64,000 bases of DNA from Urbifossiella limnaea. GTDB lineage: Bacteria; Planctomycetota; Planctomycetia; Gemmatales; Gemmataceae. The stretch is taken from assembly GCF_007747215.1 (NCBI RefSeq), contig NZ_CP036273.1, positions 2,030,322-2,094,321 on the forward strand, written 5' to 3'. Below are positions 40,222-49,298 of this stretch, in pieces. Every line of letters begins with the position of its first letter. Position 1 is the stretch's first letter. The notes below the pieces were generated by a model. The model searched no databases. It was not told the origin of the DNA and saw nothing but the letters and a program-made list of their open reading frames with translations. The position numbers and the translations under genes were made by a program.

Positions 40222-40812
40222 ATGGGCGACCACGGTCGTTCAAACGGACCGACGGGGCCAACCGACTGGAACGCCATCGACTGGCGGCGGGCCAACCGGG
40301 TGGTTCGGAACCTGAGACAGCGGATCTTCCGGGCCGCGCGGGAGAACGACCTGAAGAAGGTCCGTTCCCTTCAGAAGTTGATGCTGCGGAGCTGGTCGAA
40401 CGTCGTCCTCGGCGTGAGGCGGGCGACGCAGCAGAACCGCGGCAGGAACACGCCCGGCGTGGACAAGGTTCTCGTCAAAACCCCCACCGCTCGGGGGAAG
40501 CTGGTGGAGACGATGACCGGCCAGCAAGTCTGGCGGGCCAGGCCGGTGCGACGGGTGTACATTCCCAAGGCCAACGGCAAGCTCCGACCCCTCGGGATTC
40601 CGACCATTCTGGACCGCTGCCGGCAGGCGGTGGTCAAGAACGCGCTGGAGCCCGAGTGGGAGGCCCGGTTCGAGGGATCGAGCTACGGCTTCCGCCCGGG
40701 TCGCGGGTGCCACGATGCCATGGCACGGATCTACCAACTCGCCAAGGGGACGTGTACCCGGCGGTGGGTGGTTGACGCCGACATCAAGGGGGCGTTCGAC
40801 CTAGCATCTTGA
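40222..40812 (+). pseudogene. ltrA: Group II intron reverse transcriptase/maturase, N-terminal piece
   Basis: The piece encodes RT motifs 0–2: LRQRIFRAARENDLKKVRSLQKL, GRNTPGVDKVLV, VRRVYIPKANGKLRPLGIPT, GSSYGFRPGRGCHDA and WVVDADIKGAFD. It then runs into the inserted element and stops at 40812. Joined at the 8-bp repeat CGTTCGAC to the distal piece, it would restore a 561-aa protein (GAFD|NIGHEPL). The enzyme is inactive while split. Confidence 0.9.
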
Positions 40813-40819
40813 TGCCCTC

Positions 40820-42865
40820 CTAAAAACGAACGGTGTTGACGAGGCCCTGCTGGAGTCGTCGCAATACTCGCAGCGTATCGGGCTTCGCGGGGAACAGGTA
40901 CAACCGGGTTTTCGCATCACGTGTGATCGTAATCGTCCCCTTATGAATGCGATCGTATAGCCAGTGCTTCTCGACTTTCAATTCCTTCGCCAACTGGGGA
41001 ACGGTCCATTTGCCGCGGATGTGACGTGGGTGCGATTGCCGCTTCTCGACCAGGATGCGGTGCTTCAGGCGGATCGTCTTGACCGTGCTCGGTAACACGC
41101 GGTCATGTCGTGGTGACCGGAAGCCGTCGCGAGTCAGTGACAGTGCGATGTCATCGTCCGACTGGCCGCTCTTCGCCGCGGCCAGGATTCGCTCCTTCAT
41201 CTCGGCGAAGTTCGTCATGGTCTTCAGCGTGCCGGTCGTGACGGGAAGTTCCGTGGACGTCGTTTCACCACCTCGCCAGACGATTCGACAATGCACGCGG
41301 TCGGCAGCCAGGCGGTGCAGCACGACCTTGTCGATGAGGCAGCGAAGCAAGGCCTTCTGCTGCTCGCGCGTGAAGCGGCCGTCACGCCACCACTGCGGCA
41401 AGCTCGTTCCCGCCGCGATCAAGGCTTGTCGTGTGGCGTCGTCGAGGGGAACGATCTCCGACGGTGGATTCGCGAGGCGGGCCTGCTCCTCCTCGGCGGC
41501 GCGGAGTTCCCGCAGCGCGGCCTCCCATCGCTTCTCCAGTTCCCCGGCAACCAGGCGATTGTCCGGATCGGACTTGTGAAACTGCCGTTCGGCCAGGCTC
41601 GCGTGGTAGCGAAGTCGCTCCAGTTGTTGCTCGCGGGCCTTGCGGACATCGTCGGAGGCACGACGGAACTCGCCGTGAACGCGGTCGTAAAGGTCGAGTT
41701 CCGCCGGTGCCAGGGCGGCGAAGAACTGCTCGATGACGTAAGCGTCGAGTGGCTTCGCGGGCAGGTACTGGCAGACCGGTTCGCCGTGCTGCTGGCGGAT
41801 GTGATTGCAGATGTAAGTCGGCCGGCTCTTGTACTGCACGACCATCTTGTGCCCGCATTCGCCGCAGTACGTGATCCCGTGCAGCAGGGCCTGTCCGCGG
41901 CGCGGGGCTCCGCGCGTCTGGTTGCGCTGATACTCGCTGTGGTTGTCGCGGATCATTCCGGCGATTCTCTCCAAGGTAGTCCAGTCGATGTAGGCCGGAT
42001 GGTGGTCGCGAATGAGAACGCGCCACTGCTCGACGGGCAGTGGCTTCTGCACGGCCGGCCGACCCGGCGTGGTCCGGACCGAGCGCGTGCGGCCGTAGGC
42101 GAAGGCACCTGCGTACGCGGGATTGCGAAGGATCGCGCCGACGCTTCTGATGGTCGCCCGCCGCCAGGCGACGTCGCCGAAGCGATCGCGGCGCGGCAGC
42201 GGCAACGTCTCGGCGTTCAGATGCCTCATCACCTTCGCCAGCGATTTCAGCCTCAGGAACGACGCGAACACCAGTTCGATCCGCGACTGTACCTCGCGAT
42301 CGGGGTGCTTCACAACACGGCCCAATTCGTCGCGCACCAATCCCACCGGGAGAATGAGAGCCAGTTCGCCGCGGCGGGCCTTGTTGATCAGCCCGGCGGT
42401 GAGTCGAGCCTTGATGGTATGAAGTTCCAGTTCCGAGATCTGGCCTTTCAGCCCGAGCAACAGGCGGCCGTTGATCGAGGACGGATCGTAGATGCCGTCG
42501 CGGTCGCCGATGAGGCAGCGTCGGAAGCCGCAGAGGTCGAGGAGTTGATACCAGTCGGAACAGTTTCGGGACAGTCGGGTGACGTCGTAGGAGAAGATGA
42601 TGCCGACCTGGCCGAGGGTGACGCGTGTGACCAGGTCCTGGAAGCCGCGCCTTCCTTCGGCCGTACTGCCGCTCTGGCCCAGGTCCGCATCAATGAGATG
42701 CACGGACTCCGCCGGCCAGCCGCACTCGACGGCGCGCTGCCGCAGCGCGTACTGGAGGCGAAGGCTCTCCTGGTTGGTCAGCGTCTGATGCGGGCTCGAC
42801 TGGCGGACGTAAATCAGGGCCTGTCGGTCCAGGTGGTCGGGCGTGATCAATTCGGACACTGGCAT
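40820..42865 (-). CDS. Large serine recombinase of an IS-like element
   Basis: This 681-aa protein starts at ATG 42865. The catalytic region has the serine in ALIYVRQSSPHQ, later GQSGSTAEGRRGFQDL, IFSYDVTRLSRNCSDW and the ARLTAGLINKARRGEL segment. The recombinase domain ends in RNPAYAGAFAYGRTRS. A zinc ribbon follows (GITYCGECGHKM...YICNHIRQQHGEPVCQYL), then long helices. The last about 100 residues include an HTH (GKWTVPQLAKELKVEKHWLYDRIHKG). It is probably the enzyme that moves the element. It differs from the recombinase at 28968 and shares only family features. Confidence 0.9.
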   Translation of the reverse strand: MPVSELITPDHLDRQALIYVRQSSPHQTLTNQESLRLQYALRQRAVECGWPAESVHLIDADLGQSGSTAEGRRGFQDLVTRVTLGQVGIIFSYDVTRLSRNCSDWYQLLDLCGFRRCLIGDRDGIYDPSSINGRLLLGLKGQISELELHTIKARLTAGLINKARRGELALILPVGLVRDELGRVVKHPDREVQSRIELVFASFLRLKSLAKVMRHLNAETLPLPRRDRFGDVAWRRATIRSVGAILRNPAYAGAFAYGRTRSVRTTPGRPAVQKPLPVEQWRVLIRDHHPAYIDWTTLERIAGMIRDNHSEYQRNQTRGAPRRGQALLHGITYCGECGHKMVVQYKSRPTYICNHIRQQHGEPVCQYLPAKPLDAYVIEQFFAALAPAELDLYDRVHGEFRRASDDVRKAREQQLERLRYHASLAERQFHKSDPDNRLVAGELEKRWEAALRELRAAEEEQARLANPPSEIVPLDDATRQALIAAGTSLPQWWRDGRFTREQQKALLRCLIDKVVLHRLAADRVHCRIVWRGGETTSTELPVTTGTLKTMTNFAEMKERILAAAKSGQSDDDIALSLTRDGFRSPRHDRVLPSTVKTIRLKHRILVEKRQSHPRHIRGKWTVPQLAKELKVEKHWLYDRIHKGTITITRDAKTRLYLFPAKPDTLRVLRRLQQGLVNTVRF

Positions 42866-42992
42866 GGAGAACCTCCGTGTAAATGGCGGCGAGGTCGGCG
42901 AGGATTTCGTTCCTCAGCGACGGCGCGAGCCGCGTCCAGACGGTCGAGGTTGGGACCCGGGATTCGAGGGGCGAGGCGACGTTTGGGGACAT
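42690..42992 (-). CDS. Short accessory ORF of the element
   Basis: The frame from ATG 42992 reads MSPNVASPLESRVPTSTVWT and RLAPSLRNEILADLAAIYTEVL, which looks coding. Its distal half overlaps the recombinase start region (to 42690) and is Arg/Pro-rich, so the end may be a frame shadow. Similar short ORFs precede recombinases in related elements. Confidence 0.4.
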   Translation of the reverse strand: MSPNVASPLESRVPTSTVWTRLAPSLRNEILADLAAIYTEVLHASVRIDHARPPGPTGPDLRPPVEPASDADQPGEPSPPVRAAAARRRVRLAGGVRASH

Positions 42993-43228
42993 GTCGAGGA
43001 TCCTTCCGCGACGAGGTCGAGGAATGCCCGGATCGCCGTGTGCGTCCACTTGGTCCGCGGCGAGGGCGTCGTGAAGGATGACAGGTCCGTGGCGGGGATG
43101 GGCAGTCGAAGTCGAATCGCATCGCGATAGGCGACCATCACGTATCCCACATCACGCGGCTGCCGGCTAACAGAGATGACCTGGAACGTCCGACCGTGCA
43201 GCGGATGCATCGGATCGGTGACCGTCAC
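42914..43228 (-). CDS. DUF5372-like small accessory protein of the element
   Basis: This 104-aa protein uses GTG 43228. It contains VTDPMHPLHGRTFQVISVSRQ and YVMVAYRDAIRLRLPIPATDL. This matches the small proteins (DUF5372-type) that accompany serine recombinases in bacterial IS-like elements. Its role is unknown, possibly an accessory to transposition. The stop overlaps the short ORF that follows. Confidence 0.6.
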   Translation of the reverse strand: MTVTDPMHPLHGRTFQVISVSRQPRDVGYVMVAYRDAIRLRLPIPATDLSSFTTPSPRTKWTHTAIRAFLDLVAEGSSTCPQTSPRPSNPGSQPRPSGRGSRRR

Positions 43229-43290
43229 CTGCTCGGGAAGCGCACGAGGTGGGTTGTGGAATGGGGTATCAACATCACAGCTCGTTCGAC

Positions 43291-44397
43291 AACATCGGCC
43301 ACGAGCCGCTGATGCGGGCCGTCGGCCGGTTCCCGGCACGGGAACTGGTCCGGCAATGGCTCAAGGCGGGGTACGTGGAGCTGGGGCAGTTGCACGCGAC
43401 GGACGCGGGCACGCCTCAGGGTGGGGTCATCAGCCCGCTGCTGGCCAACATCGCCTTCCACGGCATGGAACGGGCGCTGGGGGTCGCGTACGCGGCCAAC
43501 GGCGAACTGAAGCCGAAGTCCCCGGCTCTCGTTCGGTACGCGGACGACTTCGTGGTGTTCTGCCACACCCGGGAGGAGGCACGGTCGTGCCTGGAGAAGC
43601 TGCGGAGCTGGCTGGGCGAGCGGAGCCTTCAACTCTCCGAGGAGAAGACCAAGCTCGTCCACCTGCCCGACGGGTTCGACTTCCTGGGGTTCACGGTCCG
43701 ACACCGCGCGGTCCCGTCCAGCCCGTCCGGCTGGCGGCTGCACATCCGTCCGAGTCGGGGGTCGGTGCGGCGGGTCATCGACCGGCTGCGCGAGGTCTGG
43801 CGGCGGTTCCTCGGAGCCCCCGTCGGCGGCGTGGTCCGGGCGCTGAACCCGCTCATCCGGGGGTGGGCGAACTACTTCCGTGCCCAGTGCGCGGGCAAGA
43901 CGTTCGCCAAGCTGGAGAAGTGGATGTACGACCGGGAGGTGCGGTACGCCAAGCGACGCCACCCGACGAAGTCCCGCTCCTGGCTGGTGCGGAAGTACTG
44001 GGGAGTGCCGGTCCACGGGAAGAAGGACCGATGGGTGTTCGGCGACAAGTCCACCGGGGCTTACCGCCTCCGATTCAGCTGGTTCCGTCAGAAGCATCAC
44101 ATCCCGGTCAAGGGGACGGCCTCACCGGACGACGCACGTCTGAGGGCGTACTGGGCGGACCGCCGGAAGTGCGCCGCCAGTGACCTCGGTCGTCTGGACC
44201 AGAAGCTCGCCCTGCGACAACGCTGGATCTGCCCCATCTGTGGTGACGACCTGCTCAACGGGGAGGAGCTGCACCGCCACCACCGACGGCCCAGGAAGGA
44301 CGGCGGCGAGGACGCCCCGGAGAACCTGGAGTTGCTGCACCTGTACTGCCATCAACAAGTCCATCTCCGGGATCTGAAGTCCCACGCCGGTACGTGA
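43291..44397 (+). pseudogene. ltrA: Group II intron reverse transcriptase/maturase, C-terminal piece
   Basis: The piece holds the RT catalytic core and later domains. TPQGGVISPLLANIAFHGME (motif 4) and VRYADDFVVFCHT (YADD, motif 5) are intact. A maturase X domain follows (GVVRALNPLIRGWANYFRA, FAKLEKWMYDREVRYAKRRHP). It ends in an HNH endonuclease (CPICGDDLLNGEELHRHHRRP...NLELLHLYCHQQVH). It is split from the N-terminal piece by the 2.5-kb element; otherwise undamaged. Confidence 0.9.
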
Positions 44398-44404
44398 TCG
44401 GCAC

Positions 44405-44478
44405 GAGCCGTGTGCGGTGAAAATCGCACGCACGGTTCCAAGAGGGGGCGGTCACCGCAAGGTGGCCGCCCCACTCGG
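44405..44478 (+). ncRNA. Group II intron domains V and VI
   Basis: Domain V is 44405–44438: GAGCCGTGTGCGGTGAAA and, after AT, CGCACGCACGGTTC, with the AGC-type catalytic start and GAAA loop. Domain VI is a 12-bp stem (44445–44456 with 44461–44472) closed by a GCAA loop, with an A just 3' of it (44473) near the expected branch site. The RNA core looks intact. Confidence 0.9.
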
Positions 44479-44506
44479 CGGAACCGGGCCGATACCGGGG
44501 CCGCGG

Positions 44507-45139
44507 TCACCCCCCGGTCGGGGCCGGAAAGAACGCCAGGTACGTCCCGTCCGCCGGCCGCCGAGCGTCCACCTCCCGGAGAATCTCGGCCGCCAGGTCG
44601 GCGTACGTCCGGTCCGGCCGGTGGTACGCCCCGACCGCCAGGGCCAACCCGCGGAGCCGGTTCACCTCCTTAACCGCCGCCGCCGCTTCCGCGAACTCGG
44701 CCCGCAGCTGTCGGACCTTCCGGGTCTTCCCGAACCGCGGGTCGGCCGCCGCCGCGAGTCGCCCCCGCAGCCCCTCGAACAGCTGGGCTGCTGTCGCCCC
44801 CGGCCGATCTCCAACCGCCCCGGCGTGGCCGGCCTGGCGGTACAGCTCGGCCATCGCTTCCAGGGTCAACCCGTGTTCCGCGGTCGCCGGGATCAGGAAC
44901 CGGGCCGGGTCGGCCCCGACCGTCCGCCCGAACACGGCGGCCGCGTGCCGGGCGACCGCCCCGGCCGCGGCCCGGAGGACGCCGGCCGCCTGGTCGGGCT
45001 GGGCCAGCCGGAGGTGGCAAGCCGCCTCCCCGAGGGCGGCGGTGGTCAGGTGGCGGGCGATCATCCACGGGTACGTCGGCCCGATGGGCGTGGGCGCCGC
45101 CAGGTTCCCCGCGAGCTGTTCGGAATAGGATGCCGTCAT
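44507..45139 (-). CDS. Helical hypothetical protein
   Basis: This 210-aa protein starts at ATG 45139. It is all-helical and Ala-rich: TYPWMIARHLTTAALGEAACHL, LRAAAGAVARHAAAVFGR, HGLTLEAMAELYRQAGHAG and RQLRAEFAEAAAAVKEVNRLRG. The pattern resembles TPR-like repeats but no family is named. It faces the intron's 3' end. Its start overlaps a truncated IS66-like fragment on the other strand. Confidence 0.6.
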   Translation of the reverse strand: MTASYSEQLAGNLAAPTPIGPTYPWMIARHLTTAALGEAACHLRLAQPDQAAGVLRAAAGAVARHAAAVFGRTVGADPARFLIPATAEHGLTLEAMAELYRQAGHAGAVGDRPGATAAQLFEGLRGRLAAAADPRFGKTRKVRQLRAEFAEAAAAVKEVNRLRGLALAVGAYHRPDRTYADLAAEILREVDARRPADGTYLAFFPAPTGG

Positions 45140-45197
45140 GGACGAGCCCGCGTGTCCCGGCTGCCGGGAACTCCGCCGTCGCGTCGCCGCTCTGTAA
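45138..45197 (+). pseudogene. IS66-type transposase N-terminal stub
   Basis: The frame MDEPACPGCRELRRRVAAL ends at TAA 45195–45197. The CPGCRE...RRVAAL start is typical of planctomycete IS66-family transposases, which continue with a coiled coil; here it is cut off at the border of another remnant. Confidence 0.45.
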
Positions 45198-45204
45198 GCG
45201 TCCA

Positions 45205-45480
45205 CTGAATGGGTGTGGGTGTGCGTTGAGTTTGGGCGAGGCGAGTTGGGAACTCAGTGGCCAGCGGGGAGGTGCTGTTTGGCCCAGGCGTCGGGTAATA
45301 GATGCGTCACGTCGGCCGGTCTGGCGGCCAGTTGCGTCATCCCGCAGGGCCAACAGGAATACCGCCACCACCGCCAGCAGGCCGACCCCCGGTTCCAGCC
45401 GCTCTCGGGTCGTCAATTGCAACCGCTCCACCCCCATCCCGGTCTTCCTCGCAGAGTGGTACCGCCCTGGCCGCCGAACA
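45205..45480 (-). pseudogene. IS4-type transposase C-terminal remnant
   Basis: The minus frame reads RYHSARKTGMGVERLQLTTRERLEP and GLLAVVAVFLLALRD. This matches the end of IS4-family transposases (EYHK..KTGC.vE..Ql). It then degrades. No terminal repeats were identified. The rest of 45480–45631, just before the sigma gene, shows no gene. Confidence 0.5.
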
Positions 45481-45631
45481 ACATACTCCGGAGCTTTTTG
45501 CTGCGGGATTTGGTGGAGTTCGGCTAAGTCAATGTGTGGGGAGTGCGGGACGCTGTTTCACCATGGCCACGTCCGAGACGCCGACTTGAATTTAAGTGGT
45601 TTCTGAGAAACGGTTTGCGAGATGGTTGTGT

Positions 45632-46150
45632 ATGGATGTATCTGCCGAGTTCGTTGCACAGATCACCCGCTCCCAGCGGCAGTTGCACTCGTTCATTTTG
45701 TCGATGGTGTGGAACCCGGCCGAAGCGGACGACGTGCTCCAGGAGACGAACCTGGTGCTCTGGGAGAAGGCGGCGGAGTTCGACACCGACCGGCCGTTCC
45801 TGCCGTGGGCGATCCGGTTCGCACAGTTGCAGGCCCTGGCTTGGCTCAAGCGCCGCCGGCGGCAGCAACGGGTGGTGTTTGACGACGACCTGACACGGCT
45901 CCTCGCGGACGAGGCCGCGCGCGAGGAGGTGGTGTTCGAGGAGCGACGGCAGGCCCTCGCGGCGTGCCTTCAGAAACTCCCGTCCGACCAGCGTGACCTC
46001 ATCGCCCGCCGGTACGAACCTGCCGGGTCCGTGAACGCCATGGCCGAGGTCGTCGGGACGACCCCCAAAGCGGTCTCGGACCGGCTGCGGCGAATCCGCC
46101 ACGCCCTGTTGCAGTGCATCCGCCGGCAACTCGGGGAGGCCACCGCGTGA
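45632..46150 (+). CDS. ECF sigma factor, Rhodopirellula/Verrucomicrobium type
   Basis: This 172-aa protein starts at ATG 45632. Region 2 is LHSFILSMVWNPAEADDVLQETNLVLWEKAAEF, with the DVLQET core. A linker follows, then region 4 (LQKLPSDQRDLIARRYEPAGSVNAMAEVVGTTPKAVSDRLRRI). This subgroup (TIGR02989-like) is typical of planctomycetes and is normally paired with a FecR-type anti-sigma protein. That is the next gene here, overlapping by 4 bp (GTGA). It likely directs transcription of the secreted-protein genes downstream (inference). Confidence 0.92.
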   Translation: MDVSAEFVAQITRSQRQLHSFILSMVWNPAEADDVLQETNLVLWEKAAEFDTDRPFLPWAIRFAQLQALAWLKRRRRQQRVVFDDDLTRLLADEAAREEVVFEERRQALAACLQKLPSDQRDLIARRYEPAGSVNAMAEVVGTTPKAVSDRLRRIRHALLQCIRRQLGEATA

Positions 46151-47733
46151 CGACCGCCGCCGACCTCGAAGGCCTCTTCAACCGCCTGGCCGACGGCCTC
46201 GCGTCGGAAGACGACGAGCAGCGGCTCGGCGCGGTACTGCGCTCCGGCCCCGCGTCGCGGCGCGCGTACCGGGAGTTCATGGCGCTGCACTCGGCCCTCC
46301 ATTGGGACTACGTCGCCGCCGCGCTGCCGGAACCGACGGCGCCCCCGAGCCTGTCCCATCCGCCCCCGGGCCGCCCCCCGCGGGCCACGTGGCTCGTGGC
46401 GTTCGGGGCGGGGGTGCTGCTGGCGACCGCGGCGGCCGTGATCCTCGTTCTGTTGCGGCCCGCGCCGCCCTCCACCGAGCGAACGGGGTCCGAGCAATCG
46501 ACCGCGCCAGCCACGCCGGACGCCCCCAGGGCTGACGCGGTCGCGGCGCTGCTCGTGGACGGCGTGGGGTCGGAGTTCGCCCCGGGTCGCGGGCCCAACG
46601 GCGTCCGGTTCGGCCCCGGCGATTACGAACTGGTCAAGGGGGTCATCCACCTCCGCTTCGCACAGGGGGCCGACATGGTCCTCGCCGCGCCGGCCCGGAT
46701 CGAGGTGACCGACGCGCAGCACACCCGGCTGGTGAGCGGCAAGGTCCGGGTGGTGGCGCCGCCGACCGCGAAGGGGTTCACCGTCGCGACACGGGCCGCG
46801 GACTACGTCGACCTCGGGACCGAGTTCGGCCTGCGGGTCGATGCCGCCAGCGGGGCCAGCGACCTGTACGTTTTCGACGGGCAGGTGAACGTCACCGACC
46901 CCCAGTCGGGCGCGGTCCTCCCGGTCACGGGGGGCAAGTCCTCCCGGGCGATCGATGGGCGGTCCGCACCCGCGCCACCGTTCCGTGAGGGCGACTTCCC
47001 CACCCCCGGGTCGATCGGGCTGAAGCGGTGGGAGGAGTACGAGCGGCAGACGCGCGCGGACCGGACGCTGCTCGCCTTCTACCCCTTCCGCCGCCAGCCG
47101 GACGAGTCCGTGTTGGTGAACGCCGTGGAGGGCGGCGGGATGGCCGACGGCCGGATCGCCGGCGCGCGGTGGACGACCGGCCGGTGGCCCGGGAAGGACG
47201 CACTGCTGTTCGACCGCGACACCGACTTCGCCCAGGTGGCGATCCCCGGCGAGCACCAGGAGCTGACGATCGCCACCTGGGTGAAGGTGGAGCGGATCGA
47301 CTTCGTCCTCAACGCGATCCTGAACTCCGACGGGGCCGAGCCGGGCGGCGTCCACTTGCAGCTGAACCGGCAGGGGTTCGTCCGCGGCGGGGTCATCGTC
47401 GAGGGGCCGTTCCAGGACACGTTGGTGGGCAAGTCGGTCCCGCTCGGAAGCTGGGTCCACGTCGCCTCGGTGATCTCCGCGCGGGCGCGTTCTCAGCAGA
47501 TCTACGTGAACGGTGCCCTGGCCCGCGAGCGCCGCTGGCAGAGCGGCGTGCCGCTGAAGCCGGGGCAGTGCCGGGTCGGCAACTGGCTGCCCGACCCGAC
47601 GGACAAGTTCCGCATCCGCGCGCTGCGCGGCCAGATCGACGAACTAGCGGTCTGGGGGCGGGTTCTCTCGGCCGAGGAGGTCGGGCGCCTCGTGGAGGCC
47701 GGCCGCCCCGGGTTGCTGTGGAGCAAGGAGTAG
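46147..47733 (+). CDS. FecR–LamG membrane protein (putative anti-sigma factor)
   Basis: This 528-aa protein uses GTG 46147, overlapping the sigma stop. The N-terminal cytoplasmic about 70 residues (LFNRLADGLASEDDEQRLGAVLRSGPASRRAYREFMALHSAL) are an anti-sigma-like zinc-free helical region. One membrane helix spans about 86–106 (WLVAFGAGVLLATAAAVILVLL). The FecR domain follows (FAQGADMVLAAPARIEV, VATRAADYVDLGTEFGL, GQVNVTDPQSG). The C-terminal half is a LamG/concanavalin-like domain (LTIATWVKVERIDFVLNAIL, LGSWVHVASVIS, GQIDELAVWGRVLSAEE). The outer part probably senses a glycan or polymer and controls the sigma factor. Confidence 0.9.
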   Translation: MTTAADLEGLFNRLADGLASEDDEQRLGAVLRSGPASRRAYREFMALHSALHWDYVAAALPEPTAPPSLSHPPPGRPPRATWLVAFGAGVLLATAAAVILVLLRPAPPSTERTGSEQSTAPATPDAPRADAVAALLVDGVGSEFAPGRGPNGVRFGPGDYELVKGVIHLRFAQGADMVLAAPARIEVTDAQHTRLVSGKVRVVAPPTAKGFTVATRAADYVDLGTEFGLRVDAASGASDLYVFDGQVNVTDPQSGAVLPVTGGKSSRAIDGRSAPAPPFREGDFPTPGSIGLKRWEEYERQTRADRTLLAFYPFRRQPDESVLVNAVEGGGMADGRIAGARWTTGRWPGKDALLFDRDTDFAQVAIPGEHQELTIATWVKVERIDFVLNAILNSDGAEPGGVHLQLNRQGFVRGGVIVEGPFQDTLVGKSVPLGSWVHVASVISARARSQQIYVNGALARERRWQSGVPLKPGQCRVGNWLPDPTDKFRIRALRGQIDELAVWGRVLSAEEVGRLVEAGRPGLLWSKE

Positions 47734-47806
47734 CGAGCGAGATTCACCGCCGGACGACCGCCGACGATCACACCCACCTACGCTCTTTTCGGTCGGAGAC
47801 GCGCCG

Positions 47807-49186
47807 ATGAACGTCTACTCCTGTGCCGGACCGGTTTCCCGGCGCTCCTTCCTCACCGTCGGGACGCTCGGCGTCGCCGGGCTCAGCCTAGGCGATGTCC
47901 TGCGCCTCCGCGCCGCCGCGGGGAAGTCTGCCGCTCCGGACACGTCGGTCATCTTCGTGTGGCTGGCCGGCGGGCCGCCCCACCTCGACATGTACGACAT
48001 GAAGCCGGACTCGCCCGAGGAGTACCGCGGGCCGTTCAAGCCGATCGGGACGAACGTGCCCGGGCTCGACGTGTGCGAGCTAATGCCGCTCCACGCCCGC
48101 TGCGCCGACAAGTACACCCTGGTCCGCAGCATCGCGCACACGTTCAACGACCACGGCGGCGGGTCCAAGCGGGTGATGACCGGGCGCGTCCCCACCACGC
48201 CGACCGAGACCGTGAACGACTCCCCCGCGGTCTGCACGGTGGTCGCCAAGATGCGGGAGAGCCTCAACCTGGGGCTCCCCAACTGCGTGTCCGCGGTCGA
48301 CGGCGGCCGGGGCGGGGTGGACACGTACGCCCAGGGGGCGGCCTGGCTCGGCCACGGGTACTCACCGTTCATCGTGGACGGCGACCCGAGCAAGCCGACC
48401 TTCCAGGTGAAGAACGTCGGCGTGAGCCAGGAGATGGCCCTCCGGCTGGACGACCGGTTCACCCTCCTCCGCGGGATCGAGGGCGTGCGGCGGGAGGCCG
48501 ATACGAACCCCGCCCTGCGGACGATGGGCGGCCACTACGCGCGGGCGCTCGACATGCTCACCAGCCCGCAGGCCCGGGCCGCGTTCGACCTGGCGCGGGA
48601 GCCGGCCGCGGTCCGCGAGCGGTACGGGATGAACGCCTGGGGCCAGCGGGCGCTGATGGCCCGCCGGCTGGTCGAGGCCGGGTGCAGTTTCGTGACCGTG
48701 GTGCTGGAGAACCCGCACCTCAACGGGTGCTTCTACAACTGGGACACGCACGCCGTCAACCACGACAACTTCATCGACATGCGGCTGCGGTTGCCGCTGT
48801 ACGACAAGGTCGTCACGGCCCTCGTCGAGGACCTCCACGCCCGCGGGCTGACGAAGAAGGTGCTGCTGGTGGTGACCGGCGAGTTCGGCCGGTCGCCCCG
48901 GATCAGCAAGGCCGACGGCGGGGCCAAGGGGATGCGGTACGGCCGCGAACACTGGCCGCAGTCGATGTCGGTCCTCGTCGCCGGCGGCGGCCTGAAAATG
49001 GGGCAGGTGGTCGGCTCGACCGACAAACTCGGCACCCACCCGCACGAGAACCGGCTGGCGCCCGAAGACCTGTGGGCGACCGTCTACAAGCACCTGGACA
49101 TAGACGCGCACACCTTCATCTACGACCAGCAGCGGCGGCCGGTCCCGATCCTGCCGGCCGGCCAGCCGATCCGCGAACTGCTGTGA
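47807..49186 (+). CDS. DUF1501 secreted protein (Tat signal)
   Basis: This 459-aa protein starts at ATG 47807. A twin-arginine signal is seen (SRRSFLTVGTLGVAGLSL). The DUF1501 hallmarks follow: FVWLAGGPPHLDMYDMKPD, ELMPLHARCADKYTLVRS, ALMARRLVEAGCSFVTVVL, VLLVVTGEFGRSPRI and HWPQSMSVLVAGGGLKMGQVVGSTD. The fold is related to alkaline-phosphatase/sulfatase enzymes, with metal-binding Asp/His. The catalytic function of the family is not established. It lies 73 bp after the FecR–LamG gene, probably within the sigma regulon. Confidence 0.92.
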   Translation: MNVYSCAGPVSRRSFLTVGTLGVAGLSLGDVLRLRAAAGKSAAPDTSVIFVWLAGGPPHLDMYDMKPDSPEEYRGPFKPIGTNVPGLDVCELMPLHARCADKYTLVRSIAHTFNDHGGGSKRVMTGRVPTTPTETVNDSPAVCTVVAKMRESLNLGLPNCVSAVDGGRGGVDTYAQGAAWLGHGYSPFIVDGDPSKPTFQVKNVGVSQEMALRLDDRFTLLRGIEGVRREADTNPALRTMGGHYARALDMLTSPQARAAFDLAREPAAVRERYGMNAWGQRALMARRLVEAGCSFVTVVLENPHLNGCFYNWDTHAVNHDNFIDMRLRLPLYDKVVTALVEDLHARGLTKKVLLVVTGEFGRSPRISKADGGAKGMRYGREHWPQSMSVLVAGGGLKMGQVVGSTDKLGTHPHENRLAPEDLWATVYKHLDIDAHTFIYDQQRRPVPILPAGQPIRELL

Positions 49187-49298
49187 CCCCCCACCCCCGC
49201 CCGCCGGGCCGGCGCACCCCGGCCCGCGGCCCCGCCTCAACACCGCGAGTCGGCCGCCCCCCGCAACCGCGCCCCCCACCCCCACCGGCTGGACAGCC

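Larger units (their letters stand above)
40801..43290 (-). mobile_element. 2.5-kb serine-recombinase element inside the intron RT gene
   Basis: The element sits between two copies of CGTTCGAC (40793–40800 and 43283–43290). Its ends carry imperfect inverted repeats of the ATNTTGATRCCC type (about 40806–40816 and 43265–43280). It encodes three minus-strand genes: a DUF5372-like small protein, a short ORF and a large serine recombinase. The 8-bp repeat is either a target duplication or the crossover homology. Confidence 0.8.
39619..44478 (+). mobile_element. Group II intron, interrupted by a serine-recombinase element
   Basis: A reverse-transcriptase/maturase ORF (two pieces) is followed by an unmistakable domain V/VI at 44405–44472. 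About 600 nt of structured non-coding RNA precede the ORF (39.6–40.2 kb). The 5' boundary is uncertain; GTGTG at 39619 is a guess. The 3' end is near 44478. The protein type (RT-X-HNH, YADD) suggests a chloroplast-like lineage. The intron lies just past a terminator and does not break a recognisable gene. Confidence 0.75.

Noticed and set aside
40222-44397. Diversity-generating retroelement RT (FGE-type targets are present in the window)
   Set aside because: The RT has maturase X and HNH domains and is followed by group II domains V/VI; no template/variable repeat pair was seen.
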